Counted from the first letter of the stretch, positions 1 through 8,897 are shown. The stretch is 64,000 nt of DNA from Cellulophaga sp. HaHaR_3_176 (GCF_019021925.1 NZ_CP058990.1:1356001-1420000); one strand, 5' to 3'. Numbers and translations are program-made. The notes: generated from the letters alone by a model not told the origin.

Positions 1-2
1 CT

Positions 3-797
3 ATTTGTGAATCTGCTATAGTTTCTGCAGGTATGGGACTGTCTATAAACGGAATGAAAGCTGTTGTTGAAATGCAATTTGCCGATTTTGTAAGTAGTGG
101 TTTTAATCCTATTGTTAATTATTTAGCTAAATCTCATTACAGATGGGGAGAAAAAGCAGATGTAGTAGTGCGCATGCCATGCGGAGCAGGTGTTGGTGCA
201 GGTCCGTTTCACTCACAAACAAACGAAGCTTGGTTTACTAAAACTCCCGGTTTAAAAGTCGTATATCCTGCTTTTCCGTATGATGCTAAAGGTCTTTTAG
301 CAACTGCTATTAATGATTCGAATCCTGTTTTATTTTTTGAACACAAGGCTTTGTACCGTAGTTTATATCAAGATGTACCTACAGATTATTATACACTTCC
401 CTTTGGAGAGGCCGCTATTTTAGAAACAGGTAATGATGTTACTATCGTTACCTATGGCGCAGGTGTACATTGGGCCTTAGAAGCTTTAGATGTTAATAAA
501 GATATCAGTGCCGATTTAATAGATTTAAGAACTTTACAACCTTTAGATACAACTTCAATTTTTTCATCGGTTAAAAAAACAGGCCGATTATTAATTTTAC
601 AAGAAGACAGTTTGTTTGGCAGTATGGCAAGTGATATTTCAGCCTTGGTAATGGAAAATTGCTTCGAATACTTAGATGCACCTGTTAAAAGAGTTGGGAG
701 TTTAGATACACCAATCCCATTTTCTAAAAACCTTGAAAACAACTATTTACCAAAAGAGAGGTTTAAAATAGCCTTGCTCGAATTACTGGCATACTAG
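3..797 (+). CDS. 2-oxoacid dehydrogenase E1 beta region, 5' truncated by window edge
   Basis: C-terminal part of the beta (pyrimidine-binding/transketolase C) half of a thiamine-dependent branched-chain 2-oxoacid or pyruvate dehydrogenase E1, which decarboxylates 2-oxo acids and passes the acyl group to the lipoyl E2. The frame is open to the window edge and reads ICESAIVSAGMGLSINGMKA before the first internal ATG at 33; this is family sequence, so 33 is not the start. MKAVVEMQFADF, the AHSQ-like FHSQTNEAWF segment, NPVLFFEHKALYR and the DLRTLQPLD segment of the transketolase C domain are all recognisable. Many Bacteroidota fuse alpha and beta; whether this one is fused lies outside the window. 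Family is sure, exact substrate is not. Confidence 0.9.
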   Translation: MCESAIVSAGMGLSINGMKAVVEMQFADFVSSGFNPIVNYLAKSHYRWGEKADVVVRMPCGAGVGAGPFHSQTNEAWFTKTPGLKVVYPAFPYDAKGLLATAINDSNPVLFFEHKALYRSLYQDVPTDYYTLPFGEAAILETGNDVTIVTYGAGVHWALEALDVNKDISADLIDLRTLQPLDTTSIFSSVKKTGRLLILQEDSLFGSMASDISALVMENCFEYLDAPVKRVGSLDTPIPFSKNLENNYLPKERFKIALLELLAY

Positions 798-942
798 TTT
801 TAGCGATACTAATTAATTGTTTTGAAGCAAGTAAGCTTATCTATAATAAGCAACTTGCACTTGTTTAACAGCAAATTAACTATGTAAATATAATTTGCCT
901 TACGTTTTCAACGTATATATAAACTATAAACAAATAATTATT

Positions 943-1425
943 ATGAGAAAAATTATGGTATTGAGCCTAGTATTCACAATGCTTTTAGCATCGTGCTCGG
1001 CTACAAAAGCAGTACGTGAAAAGAGAGATGTAATTAATGGTACATGGACTTTAAATGATGTTAATTATACAGACCAAGACGGAACTTTCAAATCTATATT
1101 ATTTAACGATGCACAAGATATCTGTTTCGAAGGCAGTACTTGGTTTTTTAGAGATAATAATAGTACTGGATCTTATACAATAGCTCCTTCTAGTTTATGT
1201 AGTGATGGCGATCGTTTTATAAGGTGGTCAGTTATTGAAAGTGAAATGGGTTTAAACCAACTTCAGTTTAAAATGATTGATGAAAAGAAAAACGATGTTT
1301 CTGGTGGATTAGGATACCGTTTAGATATCGAAAATTTAACGGAAACTACAATGACGCTTAAGTCTAGAGTTACGGCAAACGGATCTCCTGTTTCTGTTGT
1401 TTACAAATTCTCAAAACAACAATAA
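943..1425 (+). CDS. Lipoprotein, lipocalin-like
   Basis: 160-residue envelope lipoprotein. I start it at the ATG at 943 rather than at the longer in-frame ATG at 895, because the SPII signal begins there: MRKIMVLSLVFTMLLASC with Cys18 as lipidation site, followed by SATK. The mature part has a GTWTLNDVNY opening, a typical first strand of small lipocalin-like/META-like lipoproteins, and alternating hydrophobic strands throughout. Function unknown. It lies 23 bases before the OmpA lipoprotein, probably in one transcript. Confidence 0.75.
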   Translation: MRKIMVLSLVFTMLLASCSATKAVREKRDVINGTWTLNDVNYTDQDGTFKSILFNDAQDICFEGSTWFFRDNNSTGSYTIAPSSLCSDGDRFIRWSVIESEMGLNQLQFKMIDEKKNDVSGGLGYRLDIENLTETTMTLKSRVTANGSPVSVVYKFSKQQ

Positions 1426-1448
1426 AAAATAATTTTAAAAGAAAAAAT

Positions 1449-2141
1449 ATGAAAAATATAGCAATAAAAGTATCATCAATTGTAATGGTATTAGCACTTA
1501 CAGTGAGCTGTAGTGCCGTTAAAAATGCAAATAATAAACAAAAAGGTGCTGTAATTGGTGCAGGTAGTGGTGCCGCCATTGGTGGCATTATTGGTAACAA
1601 TGTAGGTAAAGGAAACAATACTGCTTTAGGGGCTATTTTAGGTGCCGTAGTTGGTGGTGCTGCAGGTGGTTATATTGGTAACCGAATGGATAAGCAAGCG
1701 GAACGTATTGAAGAAGAAATACCTGGTGCCGAAGTAACAAGAGTTGGTGAAGGCATCAACGTTGTTTTTAATGAAGATGCAGGTGTTTATTTTGATACAA
1801 ATAAATCAGTAGTTAAAGGTACATCAGCAACTACATTAGATAAATTAACTGGTATTTTAAATGAATACCCTGATACAAATATTTTAATAGAAGGTCATAC
1901 CGATAGTGCTGGTGCAGATGAATATAACATGACGTTATCAAAACAAAGAGCTCAATCTGTATCTCAATATCTTTCAGATAATGGTATCATGCCTTATCGT
2001 TTAACAACTAAATGGTATGGAGAAGCACAGCCTAAGGCCGATAATACTACAAATGAAGGTAAAGCCAAAAACCGTAGAGTAGAAGTGGTAATTGTTGCTA
2101 ATGATCAATTAAAAGAGGAAGCAAAGACTAAAACCGAATAA
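1449..2141 (+). CDS. OmpA-family lipoprotein with glycine zipper
   Basis: 230-residue lipoprotein that should tether outer membrane to peptidoglycan. Signal peptide ends at Cys21 (LTVSC). Residues about 33-80 form a Gly/Ala zipper (GAVIGAGSGAAIGGIIGNN, then ALGAILGAVVGGAAGGYIGN) able to insert in membrane. Residues about 110-215 are an OmpA C-terminal domain with the peptidoglycan-binding signature ILIEGHTDSAGADEYNMTLS and the closing NRRVEVVI. The C-terminus is Lys/Glu-rich. Organisation matches the YiaD/OmpA-like lipoproteins. A strong terminator follows. Confidence 0.9.
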   Translation: MKNIAIKVSSIVMVLALTVSCSAVKNANNKQKGAVIGAGSGAAIGGIIGNNVGKGNNTALGAILGAVVGGAAGGYIGNRMDKQAERIEEEIPGAEVTRVGEGINVVFNEDAGVYFDTNKSVVKGTSATTLDKLTGILNEYPDTNILIEGHTDSAGADEYNMTLSKQRAQSVSQYLSDNGIMPYRLTTKWYGEAQPKADNTTNEGKAKNRRVEVVIVANDQLKEEAKTKTE

Positions 2142-2165
2142 TTACATAAAACAATATAAATTTTA

Positions 2166-2198
2166 GAAATCCTGATGATAATTCATCAGGATTTCTTG
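2166..2198 (+). terminator. Rho-independent terminator after OmpA lipoprotein
   Basis: Perfect 13-bp inverted repeat (2166-2178 with 2183-2195, GAAATCCTGATGA arm) around a 4-base loop, followed by TTGTTT. It separates the lipoprotein pair from the biosynthetic operon that starts 24 bases later. Confidence 0.85.
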
Positions 2199-2221
2199 TT
2201 TAAATAAGTATCTTCACTAGT

Positions 2222-3343
2222 GTGAAAATATATGATACAATTATTATCGGTGGTGGTTTGGCTGGACTTACAGCTGCAATTCATTTGGCGAAAAATAACC
2301 ATCGTGTACTTATTTTTGAAAAGCAAAAGTACCCTCACCATAAGGTGTGTGGAGAATATGTTTCTAATGAAATTATTCCTTATTTAATAAATCTAGGTGT
2401 TTTTTTACCTGATGCTATAAATATAAATACGTTGCAATTTTCAACAGTACAAGGAAGAACTGTTACTACAAAACTACCTTTAGGAGGTGTAGGTATTAGC
2501 AGATATGCATTAGATTTTTTATTATATAATAGAGCTCAAGAACTAAAGGTTTCCTTTGTTTTCGAAGGGGTTAACTCAGTTTATTTTAGTGAGGATATTT
2601 TTCATATTAAGACAGAATCTGGTTTGAAATTTATTTCAAAAACAACTATTGGCGCCTTTGGAAAACGCTCCAATATGGATAAGCACTTACAACGAAATTT
2701 TATGAAAAAAAAATCTTCATGGTTGGGTGTAAAAGCACATTTTGAATTACCAGATTTTCCAAAACACCTTGTTGCATTACATAATTTTAAAGGTGGTTAT
2801 GGTGGGTTATCAACGACGGAAACAGGAGCTATTAATTTTTGCTATTTAGTTAATTATAAGAGATTTAAAAAGTTAAAAGACATTAATGACTTTAATTTAA
2901 AAATAGTTTCTGAAAATCCTTTTTTAGGTTCTTTCCTAAAAGATGCAAAACCTATTTTTGATCAACCGTTAAGTATTGCACAAATATCATTTGAGAAAAA
3001 AGAAACTGTAGAAAATCATATGTTAATGTGTGGTGATTCTGCCGGACTTATTCATCCACTATGTGGTAATGGAATGGCTATGGCAATACATAGCGCAAAA
3101 ATTGCAAGTGAATTATTAGTGCTTTATTTAAACTCATCAGAACCCAATCGAAAACTATTAGAAGTAACCTATAAAAAACGATGGAATAAGGCTTTCAAAT
3201 ATCGCCTTTGGATTGGAAGAAAATTACAATGGCTTTTGCTCAATGATAATTTATCAAACATTGCAATGAAAATTGTGGCAAAATCGCCAAAACTTTTACG
3301 ATTACTCATTAAACAAACCCATGGAAAACCTATAACATGTTAA
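2222..3343 (+). CDS. FAD-dependent oxidoreductase (geranylgeranyl-reductase/hydroxylase type), biosynthetic cluster
   Basis: 373-residue flavoprotein with GTG start. The Rossmann FAD motif GGGLAG is at residues 10-15, followed by an acidic FEK strand end and the PHHKVCGEY motif common in the geranylgeranyl-reductase-like group. The second FAD signature MCGDSAGLIHPLCGNGMAMA is near residue 270. First gene of the type III PKS operon; its stop overlaps the methyltransferase start by 7 bases. By analogy to the Streptomyces srsABC set (type III PKS, methyltransferase, flavoprotein hydroxylase) it could hydroxylate the polyketide ring to a hydroquinone/quinone; reduction of a double bond is the alternative. 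Substrate not determinable here. Confidence 0.8.
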   Translation: MKIYDTIIIGGGLAGLTAAIHLAKNNHRVLIFEKQKYPHHKVCGEYVSNEIIPYLINLGVFLPDAININTLQFSTVQGRTVTTKLPLGGVGISRYALDFLLYNRAQELKVSFVFEGVNSVYFSEDIFHIKTESGLKFISKTTIGAFGKRSNMDKHLQRNFMKKKSSWLGVKAHFELPDFPKHLVALHNFKGGYGGLSTTETGAINFCYLVNYKRFKKLKDINDFNLKIVSENPFLGSFLKDAKPIFDQPLSIAQISFEKKETVENHMLMCGDSAGLIHPLCGNGMAMAIHSAKIASELLVLYLNSSEPNRKLLEVTYKKRWNKAFKYRLWIGRKLQWLLLNDNLSNIAMKIVAKSPKLLRLLIKQTHGKPITC

Positions 3344-4050
3344 TTAATTTGTCAAAAAGAAGCAACCAGCCTGAGTTGATGGACAGTTTTGATGAGCCCA
3401 TAGCTTCTTTAGAACTCGTTTTTAAAGATATTAATAGTGTCAATAGCCTATTAGGGGGCAATAACATTACAATAAATGCTATTCAACAATTGATAAATAG
3501 TAATAGAAAAAATCATTATACGATTGTTGACATGGGGTGCGGTGATGGGAACATGCTTAGAGAAGTGGCTTTATACTTCAGGAACCACAATATAGAGATT
3601 TCATTTATTGGCATCGATTTAAATAAAACAGCCCTTGAAATTGCCCGTAAAAACTCTAAAGAATTTCCTGAAATCAGATTTCTTTATCAGGACATTTTAA
3701 CAATTCAAGAAACTGATTTAAAATGTGATATTTTAATAAATACCCTAACAATGCACCACTTTACAGATGATCAAGTGCTAATTTTCTTAAAGAAGTTTAC
3801 AAAACTTGCCCAAATAGGAGTCGTGATTAATGATTTACAAAGAAGTAGTTGGGCATACTATCTTTTTCACCTCTTTAGTGCTATTTTTATAAAAACAAGA
3901 ATTGCTAAAATTGATGGGTTGATATCAATACGGAGAGCTTTTATCAAAAAGGAGCTGAATTTATATGCAAAAAACCTGCCCAATGTTTCTCATGATATTC
4001 AATGGAAATGGGCATTTCGGTATTTGTGGGTCATGAAACCTATAAAGTAA
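3337..4050 (+). CDS. Class I SAM-dependent methyltransferase, biosynthetic cluster
   Basis: 237-residue Rossmann methyltransferase. Motif I is DMGCGDGNMLRE near residues 64-75, the acidic end of strand 2 is FIGIDLN, and the post-I/II segment INTLTMHHFTDDQV is typical of class I enzymes. No membrane segment. It overlaps the preceding flavoprotein gene by 7 bases and precedes the type III PKS by 48 bases, so translation is coupled to the cluster. Inferred to C- or O-methylate the phenolic polyketide, as SrsB and BpsB do in alkylresorcinol pathways; specificity is unknown. Confidence 0.8.
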   Translation: MLINLSKRSNQPELMDSFDEPIASLELVFKDINSVNSLLGGNNITINAIQQLINSNRKNHYTIVDMGCGDGNMLREVALYFRNHNIEISFIGIDLNKTALEIARKNSKEFPEIRFLYQDILTIQETDLKCDILINTLTMHHFTDDQVLIFLKKFTKLAQIGVVINDLQRSSWAYYLFHLFSAIFIKTRIAKIDGLISIRRAFIKKELNLYAKNLPNVSHDIQWKWAFRYLWVMKPIK

Positions 4051-4098
4051 ATCTACCAAAAGAATAGCAGGCATAATTTAAGTTAGAAAAAGAAATAC

Positions 4099-5154
4099 AT
4101 GAATAATGTTAAAATAATATCGGTTGCAAAGCAACTTCCTGAATATAGCAGAACTACTGCTGATATTTTACCTTTAGTCGAAATATGGCTTGCAGGCCAA
4201 GAAGAACGCTTTCAACGTAAGGTGGTGAAAATTTTTGAAGGAGCTGCTGTTGATAAACGCTACAGTATTATGGCGCCCGAAGAGGTTTTTGTAACCACTT
4301 CTTTTCAAGATAAAAATAAAATCTATGTTCGGGAAGTCAAAAAACTAGGAAAGCAAGTATTACAAAAAGCATTGAAAAAATGCAACTGGGAACCAGATTC
4401 TCTAGATTATATTATCACTGTAAGTTGCACCGGAATTATGATCCCCTCTTTAGATGCGTATTTGATTAATGATTTAAATTTGAGACAAGATATTGTACGT
4501 CTTCCTGTTACCGAAATGGGTTGTGCAGCGGGTGTATCAGGACTTATTTATGCCGCCAACTTTTTAAAAGCTAATCCAAACAAAAGAGCCGCCATTATAG
4601 CAGTAGAAAGTCCCACAGCCACTTTTCAATTAGAAGACTATTCCATGGCAAACATGGTGAGTGCTGCCATTTTTGGTGATGGTGCCGCTTGTGTTTTGCT
4701 ATCCTCGGAAGAAAATGTCGCAGGGCCTAAAATCATTGGAGATGAAATGTATCATTTTAAAGATGCCACCCATATGATGGGGTTCGATTTGACGAATAAT
4801 GGATTACAAATGATATTAGACCCTGCTGTGCCAGGTACTATTGCTGCACATTTCCCAGATATTGTTCATCCCTTTTTAAAAAAGAATGGAAGTTCTATTG
4901 AAAAAGTAAATCATTTAATTTTTCATCCTGGTGGACGCAAAATAGTACAAACTGTAGAAGAACTTTTTGGTGCCTTAGGGAAAAATATTGATGATACAAG
5001 AGAAGTGCTTCGCCTTTATGGAAATATGAGTAGTGCTACTGTTTTATATGTATTAGAGCGTTTTTTAGAAAAAGATATCCCTAAAGGAGAACAAGGACTG
5101 GTATTGAGTTTTGGTCCAGGATTCTCTGCACAACGGGTTTTATTAGAATGGTAA
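4099..5154 (+). CDS. Type III polyketide synthase (chalcone/stilbene synthase family)
   Basis: 351-residue homodimeric condensing enzyme that extends an acyl starter with malonyl-CoA and cyclises it. The Cys-His-Asn triad is present: Cys142 in EMGCAAGVSG, His276 in FHPGGRKIV, Asn309 in YGNMSSATV, with spacing (134 and 33) like chalcone synthase (164/303/336). SCTGIMIPSLDAYL and the C-terminal LSFGPGFSAQ (the GFGPG loop) separate it from FabH. It ends 1 base before the enoyl reductase start. Dedicated acyl-ACP machinery downstream suggests that a fatty acyl starter is made in-cluster, as in Azotobacter ars; a phloroglucinol-type enzyme would not need it. Confidence 0.92.
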   Translation: MNNVKIISVAKQLPEYSRTTADILPLVEIWLAGQEERFQRKVVKIFEGAAVDKRYSIMAPEEVFVTTSFQDKNKIYVREVKKLGKQVLQKALKKCNWEPDSLDYIITVSCTGIMIPSLDAYLINDLNLRQDIVRLPVTEMGCAAGVSGLIYAANFLKANPNKRAAIIAVESPTATFQLEDYSMANMVSAAIFGDGAACVLLSSEENVAGPKIIGDEMYHFKDATHMMGFDLTNNGLQMILDPAVPGTIAAHFPDIVHPFLKKNGSSIEKVNHLIFHPGGRKIVQTVEELFGALGKNIDDTREVLRLYGNMSSATVLYVLERFLEKDIPKGEQGLVLSFGPGFSAQRVLLEW

Positions 5155-5155
5155 T

Positions 5156-5944
5156 ATGACTGAAATTTCAAAAAATAAATGGGCTGTTATCCTTGGCGGA
5201 AGTAGTGGACTAGGTCTGGCGACTGCCAAAAAACTAGCACAACATAATATTAATCTAATTATCGTTCATCGCAGTAGGCGGAGTGACTTAACACATATTA
5301 CATCCGACTTTGAAGCTATAAGACAATGTGGAATTCTACTTAAGAATTATAATGTAGATGGCACCAGCCACGAGAAAAGAACAGAAGTGATTGAAGATAT
5401 CAAAACTTGGATAGGCACTAACACTATTACTATCTTAGTACACAGTATTGCTAAAGGCAACCTTAAGCCTATGCATTCTGAAATTGAAAAAGAATTAGAA
5501 CATCAAGATTTCACTATTACTCTTGATGCCATGGCGATTAGTTTATATGACTGGACCAAAGATTTAGTAAAAAATAAATTATTCGCTACAGATACTCGGA
5601 TAATTTCTTTTACTAGTGAAGGCAACACTAAAGCCATACCCAATTATGCCGCTGTTTCTGTTGCCAAAGTAGCTCTAGAAGCCATTACGCGTAATATAGC
5701 CCTAGAATTTGCTCCTGTTGGAATTAAAGCAAATTGCATACAGGCAGGAATTGTAGATACAGCATCACTTAAGATGATCCCTGGATATGAACGCATAAAA
5801 GAAAGTGCTCTGCATCGGAATCCAAATAAAAAATTAACCACCCCAGAAGACGTTGCAAATGTAGTTTATCTATTAACTATGGAGGAAGCAAAATGGATTA
5901 CAGGAACAGTGATTAAAGTAGATGGGGGAGAAAGTTTGCAATAA
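5156..5944 (+). CDS. Enoyl-ACP reductase-type SDR (FabL/FabI-like)
   Basis: 262-residue NAD(P)H-dependent short-chain dehydrogenase. N-terminal cofactor loop LGGSSGLGLATAKKL; the following HRSRR stretch suggests NADPH. The active site reads Tyr164-x6-Lys171 (YAAVSVAK), the wider spacing that marks enoyl-ACP reductases rather than the Yx3K of ketoreductases, and the end is ITGTVIKVDGGESL. Starts 1 base after the PKS stop and ends 2 bases before the dehydratase, so it is part of the tight operon. Likely saturates the growing acyl chain on the cluster's ACP. No ketoreductase is present in the cluster; housekeeping FabG may supply that step. Confidence 0.85.
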   Translation: MTEISKNKWAVILGGSSGLGLATAKKLAQHNINLIIVHRSRRSDLTHITSDFEAIRQCGILLKNYNVDGTSHEKRTEVIEDIKTWIGTNTITILVHSIAKGNLKPMHSEIEKELEHQDFTITLDAMAISLYDWTKDLVKNKLFATDTRIISFTSEGNTKAIPNYAAVSVAKVALEAITRNIALEFAPVGIKANCIQAGIVDTASLKMIPGYERIKESALHRNPNKKLTTPEDVANVVYLLTMEEAKWITGTVIKVDGGESLQ

Positions 5945-5946
5945 TT

Positions 5947-6396
5947 ATGGAATACCAAACTATTATAGCGCAATTGCCTTATACGCATCCGTTTTTATTT
6001 GTTGACGGCTTAACAGCTGTTGATTTGAATGGTGTCTCTGGATTTTATACCTTTAAAAAAGAAGCTGATTTTTATAAAGGTCATTTTAAAGATAACCCAA
6101 TAACTCCAGGCGTTCTTTTAACAGAATGTTGTGCTCAAATAGGACTAGTATGCCTAGGTATTCATATAGTTACTTCAAGTAATACTTTAAATAATGAAGC
6201 GCTGCAAATTGCATTAACGAGTTCAGAAATGGAATACTATTTACCCGTGTATCCTAATGAAAAAGTATGTGTCACTTCTGAAAAAATATATTTTCGATTT
6301 CATAAATTGAAATGCAAAGTAAAAATGCATAATACTGCTGGAAAACTAATCTGTAAAGGAACTATTGCAGGAATGCTTAAAAATAAAAAGGAATGA
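5947..6396 (+). CDS. 3-hydroxyacyl-ACP dehydratase, FabZ-like hotdog
   Basis: 149-residue single hotdog domain. The FabZ signature LPYTHPFLFVDGL is at residues 10-22, the catalytic His46 lies in KGHFKDNPITPG and the catalytic Glu60 in VLLTECCAQIG. Its stop overlaps the ketosynthase start (ATGA, 4 bases), implying coupled translation and probably 1:1 output. Predicted to remove water from 3-hydroxyacyl-ACP in the dedicated chain-building cycle. A housekeeping FabZ is expected elsewhere in the genome. Confidence 0.88.
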   Translation: MEYQTIIAQLPYTHPFLFVDGLTAVDLNGVSGFYTFKKEADFYKGHFKDNPITPGVLLTECCAQIGLVCLGIHIVTSSNTLNNEALQIALTSSEMEYYLPVYPNEKVCVTSEKIYFRFHKLKCKVKMHNTAGKLICKGTIAGMLKNKKE

Positions 6397-7667
6397 ATAA
6401 TCGCGTGGTCATTACAGGTTTAGGAGTTTGCGCTCCGAATGGCGTTACTATTTCTGAGTTTACCCATTCTTTAAAAAATGGAATCAGTGGTATCCGTTTC
6501 CAACAAGAATTGGATGATTTAGCATTCGGTTGTCAAATTGCAGGCAAGCCACAGATAACAGACGCACACAAACAGGAGTATTTTACACCATTACAATTGC
6601 GTGCTTTAAATTCTACGGGGATTATTTATGGAGTGATTGCTGGTGTAGATGCTTGGAAAGATGCGAAATTGCCTATTGAAAATAATGCTTCCCCGGATTG
6701 GGATAACGGAATTATTTTTGGCACAGGAATACTAGGCGTAGACCAGTTTAGAGAATCTATTCATTTAATTGATGCCAAAAACACCCGCCGATTAGGCAGT
6801 ACCTCTGTAATGCAAACTATGGCTAGTGGCATCAGCGCTTATTTAGGAGGTATCATAGGCTGTGGGAATCAAGTTACAACCAATTCCTCTGCATGTACTA
6901 CGGGTACCGAAGGTATTTTAATGGCGTATGAACGCATTAAATTAGGTAAAGCAAAGATCATACTTACAGGTAGTTGTAGTGATAGTGGCCCTTACGTTTG
7001 GGGCGGATTTGATGCCATGCGTATTTTACCGAGAACCTATAATAATAATCCTATTAAAGCCAGTAGACCTATGAGTGCTTCCGCAGCTGGTTTCGTTGCG
7101 GGTAGTGGAGCGGGAGCATTGGTGTTAGAATCCTTAGACAGCGCACTAAAACGAGGTGTTCCTATTTATGCTGAAATTCTTGGTGGTGCAATAAATAGTG
7201 GCGGACAAAGAGGTGAAGGAACAATGACGGCACCCAATAGTGAAGCGGTACAACGTTGTATTTCTGAAGCAGTAGAAGATGCCTGTATTACCCCTAAGGA
7301 TATTGATGTTATAAACGGGCATTTGACTGCAACATCTAAAGATGCGCTAGAAATAGAGAATTGGAGTAAAGCTTTAGGGCGTAAAAAAAGTGATTTTCCA
7401 TATATCAATTCTTTCAAAAGTATTTTTGGTCACTGCTTAGCCGCTGCTGGGAGTATTGAAGCCGTTGCGAGTATATTACAGTTTAAAGAAGGTCTTGTGT
7501 TTGGAAATATCAATTGTGAAGATCTACATCCTGAAATCAAAAGTCTAATAGCTCCCGAAAAAATTCCACAACAAACCATTACGCATTCCCCAGAAATAAT
7601 AGCAAAAGCGAGTTTTGGCTTTGGAGATGTAAATGCATGTGCTATTTTTAAAAGATTTATCAATTAA
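6393..7667 (+). CDS. Beta-ketoacyl-ACP synthase II-like (cluster-specific)
   Basis: 424-residue thiolase-fold condensing enzyme of the FabF group. Catalytic Cys168 in NSSACTTGTEG, His310 in INGHLTATS, Lys342 and His347 in FKSIFGHCLAAAG: the full Cys-His-His set plus Lys. The His310 loop is NGHLTAT instead of the NAHGTST usual in FabF, and the text SSGxYxWxGFDAMRILP is characteristic of a subgroup that accompanies type III PKS genes in Bacteroidota (from memory). No chain-length-factor partner is present, so it should act as a homodimer. Elongates acyl-ACP with malonyl-ACP. Confidence 0.88.
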   Translation: MNNRVVITGLGVCAPNGVTISEFTHSLKNGISGIRFQQELDDLAFGCQIAGKPQITDAHKQEYFTPLQLRALNSTGIIYGVIAGVDAWKDAKLPIENNASPDWDNGIIFGTGILGVDQFRESIHLIDAKNTRRLGSTSVMQTMASGISAYLGGIIGCGNQVTTNSSACTTGTEGILMAYERIKLGKAKIILTGSCSDSGPYVWGGFDAMRILPRTYNNNPIKASRPMSASAAGFVAGSGAGALVLESLDSALKRGVPIYAEILGGAINSGGQRGEGTMTAPNSEAVQRCISEAVEDACITPKDIDVINGHLTATSKDALEIENWSKALGRKKSDFPYINSFKSIFGHCLAAAGSIEAVASILQFKEGLVFGNINCEDLHPEIKSLIAPEKIPQQTITHSPEIIAKASFGFGDVNACAIFKRFIN

Positions 7668-7693
7668 ACCTATCACTATTTTAAATATATATT

Positions 7694-7948
7694 ATGGAAA
7701 CTGAAGAACGCTACCAAAAATTAAAAGAAATTATAAAAATTTATCTTCCAGAAGATGTCGCTATTTCGGAGCTTACTAATGAAAGTCATTTTATAAATGA
7801 GTTAAATATTAATTCTGCCAACCTCGTAGATATTGTGCTCGATGTTGAAGATGCTTTTGATATTACGCTAGAAAATGAAGACATGGATCAGATGCTCACT
7901 GTTAACAACGCTTTACAGATTATTCAGAATAAATTAGATGCAAAATAG
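7694..7948 (+). CDS. Acyl carrier protein, divergent phosphopantetheine site
   Basis: 84-residue acidic four-helix protein with a hydrophobic pattern typical of ACP (ESHFINELNINSANLVDI, then VEDAFDITLENEDM). The prosthetic-group serine should be Ser41, but the usual Asp-Ser-Leu is Asn-Ser-Ala here, with helix II otherwise conserved. Last gene of the operon, 26 bases after the ketosynthase; the stop is 1 base from the end of the convergent TerC gene, so no separate terminator exists between them. It probably carries the acyl chain destined for the type III PKS. Confidence 0.85.
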   Translation: METEERYQKLKEIIKIYLPEDVAISELTNESHFINELNINSANLVDIVLDVEDAFDITLENEDMDQMLTVNNALQIIQNKLDAK

Positions 7949-7949
7949 A

Positions 7950-8897
7950 TTACTCAGTTTCTTCTTTCTCTTTAATTAATAAAGATGCTATAACTCCGCC
8001 AGATAAGGCTACAGCTATAACTGTTAAAGATACCCATTCAGCTATTTCTAAATAATGAGAAAATAGCATTTTTAAACCTACAAAAGCGAGTATAATTACC
8101 AAACTATAGTTTATAAAACGAAACTTTTCTAGCATTCTTGATATTAAAAAATACATAGACCGTAGTCCTAGAATTGCTAAAATGTTAGAGCTAAAAACAA
8201 TAAAAGGATCTGCTGTGATTGCCAATATTGCAGGGATGCTGTCTAACGCAAATAAAACATCGGTTAACTCTATAACAATAAGTGCTACAAAAAGGGGAGT
8301 GGCTGCTTTTATTCCTTTTTTCTTGATAAAAAAATCATGTCCACTAATTTCAGTAGTTATCGGGTATACTTTTTTAATTTGTCTAAATACGAATGAATTT
8401 TTAGGATCAAAATTATCATCATCACCTTTTAGCATTTTAAAGGCTGTAAACAACAAAAAGACACCGAAAATATAAATCACCCATTCAAAACGAGTTATTA
8501 ATGAAACACCAAACAATATCATTAAAGCTCTAAAAACTATGGCTCCTAAAATTCCCCAAAACAATACCCTATGCTGGTATATTGCAGGTATTTTAAAAGA
8601 AGTAAATATTACAGCAATTACGAATACATTATCAATACTAAGCGAAAGTTCGATCAAATAGCCTGTAATATATTTTATAACTGCTTTATCAGGTGTTAAA
8701 CCAGTAGGGTTAGCGATAAGGTTTGCCGAAAACAACCAATATATAACACCACTAAAGCATAATGCAACGGTAACCCAAACAGCTGTCCAGATACCAGCTT
8801 CTTTAGTTTTTATAATATGATCTTCTTTATTAAAAACACCAAGATCTAGTGCTAAGAAAATAAAAATTAATACAAGAAAACAAGCCCAAATTATCAT
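7950..8897 (-). CDS. TerC/Alx-family integral membrane protein
   Basis: 315 residues, about nine hydrophobic helices. The two half-repeats carry the family's acidic motifs ELSLSIDNVFV and ELTDVLFALDSIPA. Known members (Alx, YceF/MeeF, TerC) export Mn(II) or assist metallation of secreted proteins; TerC was named for tellurite resistance. Stand-alone gene convergent with the biosynthetic operon; no yybP-like leader was noticed upstream. Specific metal is inferred from the family. Confidence 0.9.
   Translation of the reverse strand: MIIWACFLVLIFIFLALDLGVFNKEDHIIKTKEAGIWTAVWVTVALCFSGVIYWLFSANLIANPTGLTPDKAVIKYITGYLIELSLSIDNVFVIAVIFTSFKIPAIYQHRVLFWGILGAIVFRALMILFGVSLITRFEWVIYIFGVFLLFTAFKMLKGDDDNFDPKNSFVFRQIKKVYPITTEISGHDFFIKKKGIKAATPLFVALIVIELTDVLFALDSIPAILAITADPFIVFSSNILAILGLRSMYFLISRMLEKFRFINYSLVIILAFVGLKMLFSHYLEIAEWVSLTVIAVALSGGVIASLLIKEKEETE

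Noticed and set aside
4099..5154. FabH (KAS III) instead of type III PKS
   Set aside because: Both have Cys-His-Asn, but the SCTG(I)M loop, the C-terminal LSFGPGF motif and the cyclisation-pocket sequence fit type III PKS, not FabH.
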